In this document: positions 1 to 8,746 of the stretch, piece by piece | Layout: every line of letters begins with the position of its first letter | Numbering within the stretch: position 1 is the first letter of the stretch | NCBI GenBank assembly: GCA_963746265.1 | Contig: CAVVAM010000015.1 | Location: forward strand, 186,001 to 250,000 | Source of the DNA: Ilumatobacter sp963746265 | Lineage (GTDB): Bacteria; Actinomycetota; Acidimicrobiia; Acidimicrobiales; Ilumatobacteraceae | DNA: 64,000 bases | Direction of reading: 5' to 3' | The notes under the pieces: model-generated | Seen by the model: only the letters and a program-made list of their open reading frames with translations | Databases searched by the model: none | Told to the model about the DNA's origin: nothing | Position numbers and translations under genes: made by a program

Positions 1-21
1 CTGCGGCTGAGGCCGCGGCCG

Positions 22-237
22 TCACTTCTTCTTGCTGCGATCGCCGTAACGCTTGTTGAACCGCTCGACGCGGCCACCGGAGTCGACCAGCTTCTGCTTG
101 CCGGTGAAGAACGGATGGCACTCGTTGCAGAGCTCGACGAGCTGTTCGCCGGGCTTCGTGGACTTGGTGGTGAACGTGTTCCCGCACGAGCACTTCACGG
201 TGACGTCGGCGTATGCGGGGTGGATGTCGGTCTTCAT
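22..237 (-). CDS. rpmE: 50S ribosomal protein L31 (zinc-binding form)
   Basis: A 71-residue protein with the full L31 pattern: it opens MKTDIHPAYADVTV and carries a CSCG pair followed by a CNEC pair, the four cysteines of the zinc-containing C+ form of L31. It ends in a lysine-rich tail. L31 sits on the large ribosomal subunit and bridges to the small subunit. The ATG at 235-237 is preceded by an AGGGAG ribosome binding site. It lies 89 bp downstream of rho on the same strand, the usual actinobacterial order. Zinc-free paralogues usually lack these cysteines, so this copy should be the zinc-replete one. Confidence 0.96.
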   Translation of the reverse strand: MKTDIHPAYADVTVKCSCGNTFTTKSTKPGEQLVELCNECHPFFTGKQKLVDSGGRVERFNKRYGDRSKKK

Positions 238-326
238 GGAACGCTCCCTGGGAAATCGGACTTTGCATGTTACCGGAAGAAACCCGGTTGTATTCCCGCC
301 ACCGTCGGCGCGCAGGGCGCAGCCGG

Positions 327-2204
327 TCACATGCCGGGTTGCTTGGCGATCTCGGTGAGGAACTCCTCGTTGGTGCGGAACGTCTTGAGTCGGTCGACGA
401 GCAACTCGAGGCCGGGCGCCGCATTGCCGTCGGCCGCGAGCCCGCTGAGCACTCGGCGCAGCTTCCACACCATCTGGAGTTGCTTGCGGTCGAACAGGAG
501 CTCCTCGTGACGCGTGCTCGACGCATCGACGTCGATGGCCGGGTAGATGCGCCGCTCGGCGAGCTTGCGGTCGAGCCGCAGCTCCATGTTGCCGGTGCCC
601 TTGAACTCCTCGAAGACGGCTTCGTCCATCCGGCTGTTCGTCTCGACGAGCGCCGTTGCGAGGATCGTGAGCGAGCCGCCCTCCTCGACGTTGCGGGCCG
701 CACCGAAGAATCGCTTCGGCGGGTACAGCGCTCCGGCATCGATACCGCCCGAGAGGATGCGGCCGCTGGCGGGTGCGGCGAGGTTGTACGCCCGGCTCAG
801 GCGGGTGATGCCGTCCAGCACGACGACGACGTCCTCCCCGTACTCGACCATTCGCTTGGCCTTCTCGATCGCCATCTCCGCGATCTGCGTGTGCTGGTCG
901 CTCGGCTTGTCGAAGGTGGAGGCGATGACCTCGCCCTTGGCCATCCGCTTCATGTCGGTGACCTCCTCGGGCCGCTCGTCGATGAGCAGCACGATCACGT
1001 TGCACTCGGGGTTGTTCTTCTCGACCGACGCGACGAACGTCTTCATGACCGAGGTCTTGCCGGCCTTCGGCGGTGACACGATGAGGCCGCGCTGACCCTT
1101 GCCGATCGGGCTGACGAGGTCGATGATACGCGCCGTCATGTTCGTGGGATCCGACGGATCCTCGAGCCGAAGTTGCGAGTCGGGGAAAAGCGCCGTCAGG
1201 TCCTCGAAGCGGGGCCGCTTCTTGGCCTCCTCGGGTGGCCGACCGTTGACCGAGTGGATCTCGAGCATCGCCGGGTTCTTCTCGTTCCGGCCGGCCGGGC
1301 GCGACAGGCCGACCACACGGTCGCCCTTGCGGAGGCCGTACTGCCGGCTCAGCTTCACGGGGATGTACGAGTCGCTCTTGCTGGCCAGGTAGTTGTTGAC
1401 CCGCAGGAACCCGTAGCCCTCGTCGCGGAGGTCGAGATAGCCGTCGACGATGACCGGCTCCGTGCTCTGCGGTTCGATGGTGTCGTCGCTCTCGAGCAGA
1501 TCGCGGTCCTCGCCCTGAGGACCGTCCTGGCCGCCGCGCCCCTTGCGCCGACGCCGACGGCGCTTGTTCCGGGACTCTCCGTCACCGTCACCCTGGCGGT
1601 TCTGGTTGTTGCGGTTCTGGTTGTTGCGGTTCTGGTTGTTGCGGTTCTGGCCACCCTGGCGATCGCCCTGGTCCTGCTTGGCCTCGGCCTGGTCCTGCTT
1701 GGCCTCGGCCTGGTCCTGCTTGGCCTCGGCCTGGTCCTGCTTGGCCTCTCCGGAGGCGTGCTTGGCCTCTCCGGAGGCCCGGGCGCCCGACTGACGATCG
1801 CCACCTGTCTCCCGCTCCGAACTCGTGGCTCGCGTCCCGGAGCCGTCGCCAGTATGTTCCCGCGTTGCGTCCGTGGCGGCAGGGGCGTCGTCCACACCGT
1901 CGCCGTTGTCGGCGGCGTGTTCCCATGCTGCCTTGGGCTCGTCGCGGTTGGGAGGCGCCGACGCGGACGCTGTCTGATCGGCGGTCGGGACCTCCGCACG
2001 ATCGGCCGAGGGCTTCGTCGCGACCGAAGGCTTCGGAGCCGACACAGCCTCACTGCCGCCCCCGGTGGTCGCGAGGATCTGCCCGATGATGTCGGCCTTC
2101 TTGTTGCGTGTGTTGGTCTTGACGCCGAGTGCCTCGGCGATCTGGATGAGTTGCGTCTTGTCCTTCGATTCGAGGACGGATTGTTCGAGCGCCTGTGCGG
2201 TCAC
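327..2204 (-). CDS. rho: Transcription termination factor Rho with long low-complexity insert
   Basis: A 625-residue protein. The order is: Rho N-terminal SAP-like helices (about 5-45), an acidic/glutamine-rich disordered region (about 50-240), the OB-fold RNA-binding domain (about 250-320), and the hexameric RecA-type ATPase. The Walker A SPPKAGKTS is near 376-384, Walker B VVVVLDG near 459-465, and the R-loop KGTGNMELR near 535. Rho is an ATP-driven RNA translocase that ends transcription. Enterobacterial Rho is about 420 residues; the extra length is the actinobacterial N-terminal insert, here with tandem QDQAEAK and NRNNQ repeats and an arginine run (213-219). The start is GTG at 2202-2204. 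Confidence 0.96.
   Translation of the reverse strand: MTAQALEQSVLESKDKTQLIQIAEALGVKTNTRNKKADIIGQILATTGGGSEAVSAPKPSVATKPSADRAEVPTADQTASASAPPNRDEPKAAWEHAADNGDGVDDAPAATDATREHTGDGSGTRATSSERETGGDRQSGARASGEAKHASGEAKQDQAEAKQDQAEAKQDQAEAKQDQGDRQGGQNRNNQNRNNQNRNNQNRQGDGDGESRNKRRRRRRKGRGGQDGPQGEDRDLLESDDTIEPQSTEPVIVDGYLDLRDEGYGFLRVNNYLASKSDSYIPVKLSRQYGLRKGDRVVGLSRPAGRNEKNPAMLEIHSVNGRPPEEAKKRPRFEDLTALFPDSQLRLEDPSDPTNMTARIIDLVSPIGKGQRGLIVSPPKAGKTSVMKTFVASVEKNNPECNVIVLLIDERPEEVTDMKRMAKGEVIASTFDKPSDQHTQIAEMAIEKAKRMVEYGEDVVVVLDGITRLSRAYNLAAPASGRILSGGIDAGALYPPKRFFGAARNVEEGGSLTILATALVETNSRMDEAVFEEFKGTGNMELRLDRKLAERRIYPAIDVDASSTRHEELLFDRKQLQMVWKLRRVLSGLAADGNAAPGLELLVDRLKTFRTNEEFLTEIAKQPGM
1596..1742 (-). repeat. 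Tandem repeats inside rho (QDQAEAK and NRNNQ units)
   Basis: Within rho, about residues 155-203 are built from near-identical 21-bp units encoding QDQAEAK followed by 15-bp units encoding asparagine/arginine/glutamine repeats. The nucleotide units are almost identical to one another, so the array is probably length-variable by slippage. It sits in the disordered insert ahead of the arginine-rich patch and the OB fold, where it should affect RNA contacts or assembly rather than catalysis. Confidence 0.8.
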
Positions 2205-2563
2205 GATGACCTACTTCCCGTGATGTTGGGGGTCCGGAGCGGGGTCGGCTCCCACGACGACCGATTCGTCGTGGAACGCCACACTTCCGACGTGGAAACG
2301 CACGCCTTCGGTCAGCCGATGGCAGATCGACGGATCCCTCCGAGACTCCGGTCGTTCAAAGAACGAGCCGAACGTCGTTCGGAGTTGGTGTCGGGTCGAA
2401 ACACGTGCGACCCGGGAAACCCCAGGTGCCACCACTGTATCCACCCGACCCGGTCAGCGCAACGCAATCCGAACACCTGTGCGCTCCGTCATCGTTGCCT
2501 CTCGCCGGCGGCGAGGTACGTCCGATGCACCCGGTGTGGCGGACGCCACCGGGTCCCACCCGC
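2205..2563. other. Gap between thrC and rho, no gene recognised
   Basis: This 359-bp stretch separates the end of thrC from the start of rho. In most actinobacteria thrB (homoserine kinase) lies here; no kinase motif or credible coding frame is present. It contains a candidate promoter reading toward rho (see 2434-2462) and otherwise nothing I can name. Confidence 0.6.
2434..2462 (-). promoter_or_regulatory. Candidate sigma-A promoter for rho
   Basis: On the minus strand TTGCGC (2457-2462) and TACAGT (2434-2439) are separated by exactly 17 bp, a fair match to TTGACA/TATAAT. It would give rho a leader of about 220 nt. Seen by eye only; a match of this quality can arise by chance. Confidence 0.35.
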
Positions 2564-3940
2564 TCAGGCGACGACACGGGCGACCGACCGGACGAACGCC
2601 TGCACGGCGTCGAGGTCGTTCGCGAGCGTCTGTGTACGTTCGGGCCGATCGAACAGATCGCTCAGGTGCTCTGGCAGGCGAGGGTGGACGCCGGTGGCAC
2701 GCTCGACGGCTTCGGGGAACTTCGCCGGGTGCGCCGTGGAGAGCGTGACGATCGGACGCTCGCCGCCGAAACGACGAGCGGCGGCGGTACCGGTGGCAGT
2801 GTGGGGGTCGATCAGCAGGCCGGTGTCGGCGTACACCCGTGCGACCTCGGCGAGCGTTTCGCGGTCGTCGAACCTGGCAGCGCGGAACGAGCCGTCGATG
2901 AACGTCGCCCGCTGGTCGGGTTCGACGCTGAGTCGACCGGATGTCCGGAATCGTTTGAGCTGCTCAGCGGTGATGCCCCCGTCGCGCCCGTTCATCTCGA
3001 ACAGCAGTCGCTCGAAGTTGGACGACACCTGGATGTCCATGCTCGGACTGAGCGTCGGAACCACCGGGCGGGCCGACATGTCGCCGTCGTTGACGAAGCG
3101 GGTGAGGATGTCGTTCTCGTTGGACGCGATGATGAAGTCGGAGATCGGTGCGCCCATCTCACGGGCGATCCATCCCGACAGTACGTTGCCGAAGTTGCCC
3201 GTCGGCACGCAGAACGTCGGCTCACCGGCGAGCGCGTGCGACGCGGTGACGTAGTACACGATCTGGGCCATGACGCGCGCCCAGTTGATCGAGTTCACGG
3301 CCGACAGCCGCAGCTCGTCGCGGAACACCGTGTCGCCGAACATCGCCTTGACCAGGTCCTGGCAGTCGTCGAAGTTCCCGTCGATCGCGAGGGTGTGCAC
3401 GTTCGGGCTGTCGACCGTCGTCATCTGGCGCCGCTGGACGTCGCTCGTCCGACCTGCCGGATAGAGGATCACGATGTCGACGTGATCACACCCGATCACC
3501 CCGTCGATGGCCGCCGAGCCGGTGTCGCCGCTCGTGGCACCCACGATCGTGATCCGCTGTCCCCGCTGGTCGAGCACATGGTCGAACATGCGTCCCACCA
3601 GCTGAAGCGCGACGTCCTTGAACGCGAGCGTCGGCCCGTGGAACAGCTCGAGCAACCAGAGTTGGGAGTCGATCTGCACCAGCGGGGTCACCGCCGGATG
3701 GCGGAAGCCGGCGTAGGCTTCATGACACAGCGACCGAAGCGTCTGATCGTCGAGATCGTCCGCGACGAACGGCCGCATCACCGTCGCCGCGATGTCGGCG
3801 TACGTGGTGAGGCCGGTCAGCTCGGGCAACCGGGGCCACTCGGTGGGCACGTACAACCCGCCGTCGTCGGCCAGTCCGGCCAGCAGGACGTCGGCGAACC
3901 CGAGATCGGGCGTGTCCCCGCGGGTCGACACGTACCGCAC
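2564..3940 (-). CDS. thrC: Threonine synthase
   Basis: A 458-residue fold-type II PLP enzyme that converts O-phosphohomoserine to threonine. It begins MRYVSTRG, the usual opening of the long ThrC class, and has the PLP-lysine motif HGPTLAFKD with K108. A glycine-rich phosphate-binding loop GATSGDTGSAA follows. The start is a GTG at 3938-3940, one base downstream of the hom stop codon, so the two are almost certainly one transcript. The length matches the long (about 450-residue) family rather than the short plant-like one. Confidence 0.95.
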   Translation of the reverse strand: MRYVSTRGDTPDLGFADVLLAGLADDGGLYVPTEWPRLPELTGLTTYADIAATVMRPFVADDLDDQTLRSLCHEAYAGFRHPAVTPLVQIDSQLWLLELFHGPTLAFKDVALQLVGRMFDHVLDQRGQRITIVGATSGDTGSAAIDGVIGCDHVDIVILYPAGRTSDVQRRQMTTVDSPNVHTLAIDGNFDDCQDLVKAMFGDTVFRDELRLSAVNSINWARVMAQIVYYVTASHALAGEPTFCVPTGNFGNVLSGWIAREMGAPISDFIIASNENDILTRFVNDGDMSARPVVPTLSPSMDIQVSSNFERLLFEMNGRDGGITAEQLKRFRTSGRLSVEPDQRATFIDGSFRAARFDDRETLAEVARVYADTGLLIDPHTATGTAAARRFGGERPIVTLSTAHPAKFPEAVERATGVHPRLPEHLSDLFDRPERTQTLANDLDAVQAFVRSVARVVA

Positions 3941-3941
3941 G

Positions 3942-5258
3942 TCAGGAACCGATCACCCGGATGAACCCGCCGATGCGATGCACGACATCCAGGTCGCGCA
4001 GGTGGCGGACGGTGGCCTGGACGTCAGCCTCGCGAGCGGAGTGCGTGATGAAGACCAGCCGTGCGTCGGGGCCGATGCCCTCCTGCTCGGCGGCGCGAAT
4101 GCTGACCCCGTGGTTGGCGAACGCGCCCGTGACCGCATGCAACACCCCCGGCTCGTCGGCGACGTCGAGGCTCAGGAGGTACTCGGCACTCGTCTCGTCG
4201 ATGGCCCGGATCTTGGCCTTGGCGAAGGTCCCGAGGCTGCCGTGCGTACCCTTGTCGAGGTTGACGGCGGCGTCGATGATGTCGCCGAGCACCGCGCTCG
4301 CCGTGGGTGCCCCACCGGCACCCCGCCCATAGAACATCAGCTGGCCGACGGCATCACCCTCCACGAACACGGCGTTGAAGCTCTCGCGCACGCTGGCCAG
4401 CGGATGGGTCACCGGCACCATCGCCGGATGCACCCGTACGGCGATCTCGCCCGTCACCGCGTCGCGCTCTGCGATTCCGAGCAGCTTGACGACGTAGCCG
4501 AGCCGCTTGGCGACAGCGATGTCGGCAGCGGTGATGCCGCTGATCCCCTCGTGGTACACATCCCCGGCGACCACTCGGGCGCCGAATGCGATCGTGGCGA
4601 TGATCGCGGCTTTGGCACCGGCGTCGTACCCCTCGACATCGGCCGTCGGATCACGCTCGGCGAATCCGAGCTCTTGCGCCTCGGCGAGTGCCTCGCCGTA
4701 CTCCGCGCCCTCCTCGCTCATCTTCGTGAGGATGAAGTTCGTGGTTCCGTTGAGGATGCCGAGCACGCGGCTCACGGGCTCACCGCGCAGGCTCTCGCGC
4801 AGCGGCCGGATGAGCGGGATGCCACCGGCGACCGCAGCTTCGAACAGCAGGTCGACGCCGTGCTCGTCGGCGAGCGCGAACAGCTCGGCGCCGACGTTCG
4901 CGAGCAGTTCCTTGTTGCCGGTCACCACGGGTTTGCCGGCCTCGATCGCGGCGGCGATCAATTCGCGTGCCGGTTCGATCCCGCCGATCACCTCGACGAC
5001 GACGTCGATGTCGGGATCGGTGACCACGTCGTGCGCGTCGCGGGTGAGCATGCCGTCCGCGAGCGTCATCCCCCGGTCCTTCGACATGTTGCGGACCGCC
5101 ACCCGAGTGATCTCCAGGCGAAGGCCAGTCCGCCCTTCGATGGTGGTCGCCTGCTGTTCGACGAGCGGCACGAGTGCGCCACCGACGTTGCCGCAACCGA
5201 GCAGACCGATGCGGATGGTGCGCGAGTTGGGGAGAGACGTCTCGGGGTCGTTGGCCAC
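3942..5258 (-). CDS. hom: Homoserine dehydrogenase
   Basis: A 438-residue NAD(P)-dependent enzyme that reduces aspartate semialdehyde to homoserine. The N-terminal Rossmann motif GLLGCGNVGGA (about 19-29) is clear. The catalytic domain contains the typical GILNGTTNFILT segment. A C-terminal ACT domain (about 360-430) is the usual site of threonine feedback inhibition. It starts at GTG 5256-5258 and runs directly into thrC, so the pair carries threonine-pathway flux. No feature suggests inactivation. Confidence 0.96.
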   Translation of the reverse strand: MANDPETSLPNSRTIRIGLLGCGNVGGALVPLVEQQATTIEGRTGLRLEITRVAVRNMSKDRGMTLADGMLTRDAHDVVTDPDIDVVVEVIGGIEPARELIAAAIEAGKPVVTGNKELLANVGAELFALADEHGVDLLFEAAVAGGIPLIRPLRESLRGEPVSRVLGILNGTTNFILTKMSEEGAEYGEALAEAQELGFAERDPTADVEGYDAGAKAAIIATIAFGARVVAGDVYHEGISGITAADIAVAKRLGYVVKLLGIAERDAVTGEIAVRVHPAMVPVTHPLASVRESFNAVFVEGDAVGQLMFYGRGAGGAPTASAVLGDIIDAAVNLDKGTHGSLGTFAKAKIRAIDETSAEYLLSLDVADEPGVLHAVTGAFANHGVSIRAAEQEGIGPDARLVFITHSAREADVQATVRHLRDLDVVHRIGGFIRVIGS

Positions 5259-5322
5259 GTGGGCAGGTTAGTGGCAGAGCCACGAGACGCTCCGGAGAAC
5301 GCTCCCGAGCCGTAGGCGGAGG

Positions 5323-6048
5323 TCAGTGTTCGTCGACGACTTCCCCGTCGCCCGAGCGGGCGGCGGTCCGGCGGACGTCGTAGTACTCGTCGACAGCGGC
5401 GACGACGGCGTCGAACCGATCACGTTCGAGCACGGCGCCCTCACGGCGCGTCCGGTCGCTGTCGATGTCGAGCATGCGCCAAATGCGGGCGTAGCTCGTG
5501 CGACGCTTCGGGTCCCAGTCACCGGTGCCGATCGAGACCTGCGCCTCGCGACTGTTCTGCTTCGACGTCAGCGGTACGCCGACCAGACTGGGCCCCCGAC
5601 GCCCGATGACCACGACGGGGCGATCCTTGCCCTGCTCGGGGTCCTCCTCGAACGGGACCCACGTCCACACGACCTCTCCGGGGTCGGGGTCACCGTCCAG
5701 GCGCGGCGAGTACTCGACCCGGACGATCCCCTCGGGCGGGAGCTTCCTGCTCGGGCGCCGCTCCACCGGCACGCGGCGGCGGTCGACCGTGGTCCGGGCC
5801 TTCTCGGTCACCCGTTTCCCCGCCGTGGTCGCGGTCGAGCGGCCCTTCCGGAGCATGTCTTTCAACGCGTCGGCAAGGCCGCCACTGCCCGACGAGGGTC
5901 GCGGTTGATCGGGCACTCGGTGCGTCACCGGTTCGTCGGACTGGTGGTCGGGCTCCGGCACCCGGCGGTCGCCATCTGGTTCCAGCCGGCGACCACCCCT
6001 GCCCTGCCGCTTGAGCTTGTCGAAGTAGCCACCGATGTCGCGCGCCAT
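5323..6048 (-). CDS. PemK/MazF-fold protein with long disordered N-terminus
   Basis: A 241-residue protein from ATG 6046-6048; an in-frame ATG at 6100-6102 would add 18 residues. The first 120 residues are charged, proline- and arginine-rich and probably disordered. The C-terminal part (about 125-225) reads like the PemK/MazF fold, with VVWTWVPFEED, then the RPVVVIGRRG strand and VPLTSKQ. MazF-fold proteins are often ribonuclease toxins, but this actinobacterial type is commonly encoded without an antitoxin, and none is visible here. It sits upstream of hom on the same strand and starts divergently from the enoyl-CoA hydratase. Confidence 0.7.
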   Translation of the reverse strand: MARDIGGYFDKLKRQGRGGRRLEPDGDRRVPEPDHQSDEPVTHRVPDQPRPSSGSGGLADALKDMLRKGRSTATTAGKRVTEKARTTVDRRRVPVERRPSRKLPPEGIVRVEYSPRLDGDPDPGEVVWTWVPFEEDPEQGKDRPVVVIGRRGPSLVGVPLTSKQNSREAQVSIGTGDWDPKRRTSYARIWRMLDIDSDRTRREGAVLERDRFDAVVAAVDEYYDVRRTAARSGDGEVVDEH

Positions 6049-6119
6049 CGGGCGATGGTACGGCACGGGTTCGGCCACCCGCTTCAACCTTCCGGCCGCC
6101 ATCGTGCTTGGCTGGATGG

Positions 6120-6905
6120 ATGGCGAAACCGAGGCTGTCGACGATCAAGCTCGTTCACCGAGCCGATGACCCCGTCGCGACGATGATGCTGAACCGGCCC
6201 GAACGGTTGAACGCACTGTCGCGCGACACGCTGCGTGAGATCACGCTGGCGTGCCGGTGGCTCGACGAGACGCCGTCGATCAAGGCGGTGGTAGTTCGTG
6301 GTGCCGGACGGGCGTTCTCGGCCGGGTTCGATCTCGACGACTTCAGTTCGCCGGCGATGGACGCGTCCCCACGCGACAACGCCGACCTCGGTCGCATCGC
6401 GGCCGAGGCGCTCACGGACTGCCGCCCGCTGACCGTGGCCGCACTGCACGGTCATGTCGTCGGCGGCGGATTGGTGTTGGCCGCCGCGTGCGACATCCGG
6501 TTGGCCGCCGAAGACGTGCGGTTCTCGATCCCCGAGGTCGACCTCGGCATTCCACTGGCGTGGGGCGGGATACCCCGCCTGGTGCGTGAGCTCGGCCCGG
6601 CGATCACGAAGGAGCTCGTGCTGACCTGCCGCCCCTTCGACGCCGAGGAGGCGAAGGCGTTGCGATTTCTCAATCGAGTCGTGCCGGCCGATCAGCTCGT
6701 CGGGGAGGCCGAGGCGATGGCAGCCGAGCTGGCGTCGAAGCCGACGTTCTCGCTCCGCGCGACCAAGACCCAGGTGAACGCGGTGATGGAAGACATCGCC
6801 GGCACCAGACGGAACGCCAACGACGCCGACACCCTGGCCACCGCCCTCGCCGACCGGGAGTCGAGGGAGTTCGGTCGCCGGTACCTGAAGTCCAAGCGCC
6901 GTTGA
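6120..6905 (+). CDS. Enoyl-CoA hydratase/isomerase family protein
   Basis: A 261-residue crotonase-fold protein. It has the first oxyanion-hole segment GAGRAFSAGFDLDDF and the second, HGHVVGGGLVLAAACD, followed by FSIPEVDLGI. The family acts on CoA thioesters (hydration, isomerisation or hydrolysis); the exact substrate cannot be read from the sequence. ATG 6120 is preferred over the upstream TTG at 6108. It stands alone between two minus-strand genes, so it is probably monocistronic. Confidence 0.88.
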   Translation: MAKPRLSTIKLVHRADDPVATMMLNRPERLNALSRDTLREITLACRWLDETPSIKAVVVRGAGRAFSAGFDLDDFSSPAMDASPRDNADLGRIAAEALTDCRPLTVAALHGHVVGGGLVLAAACDIRLAAEDVRFSIPEVDLGIPLAWGGIPRLVRELGPAITKELVLTCRPFDAEEAKALRFLNRVVPADQLVGEAEAMAAELASKPTFSLRATKTQVNAVMEDIAGTRRNANDADTLATALADRESREFGRRYLKSKRR

Positions 6906-7419
6906 CGACACGACGGCCCGTCGGCGACACCACCGGGCAGGCGCGCCGAGTGCGGTCACGACGTACGTCGTGGAGGGGCGCGGCTCGATGCAACCGAGAC
7001 TGCTCGAGGGATCCGCAAGGGCGGTATCGGTCAACCGGCCACCACTGGTTCGGATCGCACTCATCGACATGCGCTCGTGGTTCCTCGATGCGCTGACCGA
7101 GGTCGAGGGCACCCGCCGTCATCGCCGACCGAGCGCGAACGCTGCTCTGGCGCCACCAGCTCGAGCATCGGGAGCAGGTGCAGTGGCGACCCGCATCACG
7201 TGTGACCGGTGCGAGGTCGGCGACGGCAGGGCGCACACCGATCGCGAAGTCGGGCAGCGTCGACGTCGTCGAGCCGCAGCGAGCCCGAGACTGCTGAGAC
7301 GACGATGGAGACGACGACCGGGTTGATGGAGCGCAGCGCGAGCTCCGCGGCCGTCGCCGGTGCGTCGATCGACCGGCCCACCACTGGTCGCCCCCGGTGA
7401 GGACGTCTGGCGCGGAGCT
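6906..7419. other. Intergenic region without a recognisable gene
   Basis: This 514-bp stretch between the convergent ends of the enoyl-CoA hydratase and lysA holds several open frames on both strands, but none has a family signature or a convincing ribosome binding site. A 62-codon minus-strand frame (7196-7384) is the most protein-like and remains unsupported. It interrupts the usual lysA-hom contact of this gene cluster. Confidence 0.5.
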
Positions 7420-8697
7420 TCAGCCGACGTCGGTGGCCAACAGGTCGTCGAAGGTTTCCCTGCGTACGACCAATCTGGCGTCGCCCGCGTCGACGAACAC
7501 GACCGGCGGTCTGGTGATGCGGTTGTAGTTCGAACCCATCGACTGGCCGTAGGCGCCGGTGACGGGCGTCGCCAGCAGGTCACCCACGGCAGCGTCGGCG
7601 GGCAGCTTGGCGTCGAACAGAAGCACGTCGCCGCTCTCGCAATGCTTGCCGACGAGTCGGCCGAGCAGGTCACGCTCGGCGAACGGGGCCCGCGCCAGTA
7701 ACGACTCGTAGCCCGAGCCGTACAGCACGGGGCGCGGATTGTCGCTCATCCCGCCGTCGACCGCGAAGTACGTGCGCACACCGGGTATGTGCTTGATCGT
7801 GCCGAGCGTGTACACCGTGATCGCGGCAGCAGCCACGATCGAACGGCCCGGCTCGACGCTGACCCGGGCCGTCACGCCGAGTGCGTCGCACGCATCCCGG
7901 AGCACATGCCCCCACTGGGTGATTGACGGCGCCTCCTCACTCTCCACGTAGGCAACGCCCAGCCCGCCGCCGAGCACGAGTTCGGGCAGTTCGAGCGGCG
8001 CCGCGAAGTTCGCCATCACCTCGGCCGCCTTGCCGAAACTCGACGCCGCGAACACGTTGGAGCCGATGTGGCAGTGCAGGCCGACCAGGTTCACGCTCGA
8101 CGACGAACGGGTCCGCTCGACGGCCCGCATCGCGTCACCGTTGGCGAGGTTGAAGCCGAACTTCGAGTCGTCCTGGCCCGTGGCGATGAACTCGTGCGTG
8201 TGGGCGTGCACGCCCGGCGTGATCCGCAGCAGCACGTCGGGCACCGGGCCGATTCCCTCGGCGTGTAGTGCGTCGAGACGATCGAGCTCGTCGAACGAGT
8301 CGACGACGATCCGGCGGACGCCTTCGGTGACGGCCAGGCGCAGCTCGGAGCCGCTCTTGTTGTTTCCGTGCATGATGCAAGCATCCGCCGGCACCCCGGC
8401 CGAGAGCACCGTGGTCAACTCGCCACCGGTCGCCACGTCGAGGTGCATCCGCTCCTCGAACGCCAGTCGTGCCATCGCCCGACAGAGGAACGCCTTCGTC
8501 GCGTAGATCGCTCGCTGCGGACCGAACGCCTCGACGGCTTCTCGGCAGCGGGTCCGGATGTGGGCTTCGTCGTAGACGAACAGCGGCGTGCCGAATTCGA
8601 CCGCGAGATCGCGAACCGAGCAGCCGCCGATGGTCAGCCAGCCGTCGTCTGCGACTGCGGCCGTGTCGGGCAGAAGGCGTGCCGGCAACGAACTCAC
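7420..8697 (-). CDS. lysA: Diaminopimelate decarboxylase
   Basis: A 425-residue PLP enzyme of the alanine-racemase fold that makes L-lysine from meso-diaminopimelate. The PLP lysine is in AIYATKAF (K68). The HCHIGSNVF motif, the glycine-rich LGGGLGVAY phosphate loop and the C-terminal CESGDVLLFD motif with the catalytic cysteine are all present. It starts at GTG 8695-8697, 49 bp after the argS stop, so argS-lysA is probably one transcript, as in other actinobacteria. Confidence 0.96.
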   Translation of the reverse strand: MSSLPARLLPDTAAVADDGWLTIGGCSVRDLAVEFGTPLFVYDEAHIRTRCREAVEAFGPQRAIYATKAFLCRAMARLAFEERMHLDVATGGELTTVLSAGVPADACIMHGNNKSGSELRLAVTEGVRRIVVDSFDELDRLDALHAEGIGPVPDVLLRITPGVHAHTHEFIATGQDDSKFGFNLANGDAMRAVERTRSSSSVNLVGLHCHIGSNVFAASSFGKAAEVMANFAAPLELPELVLGGGLGVAYVESEEAPSITQWGHVLRDACDALGVTARVSVEPGRSIVAAAAITVYTLGTIKHIPGVRTYFAVDGGMSDNPRPVLYGSGYESLLARAPFAERDLLGRLVGKHCESGDVLLFDAKLPADAAVGDLLATPVTGAYGQSMGSNYNRITRPPVVFVDAGDARLVVRRETFDDLLATDVG

Positions 8698-8746
8698 GCC
8701 GTCACGGTATCCGACCGCCGCCGGAGCACATCCGGCCGGGATCCGA

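Noticed and set aside
1173..3254. 693-codon open frame on the plus strand over rho and thrC
   Set aside because: Antisense shadow: it lies opposite two clear genes and has a repetitive valine/leucine-rich composition created by the rho repeats; no family signature.
7196..7384. 62-codon minus-strand frame after lysA
   Set aside because: Some protein-like stretches but no Shine-Dalgarno, no homologue recognised and too short to support.
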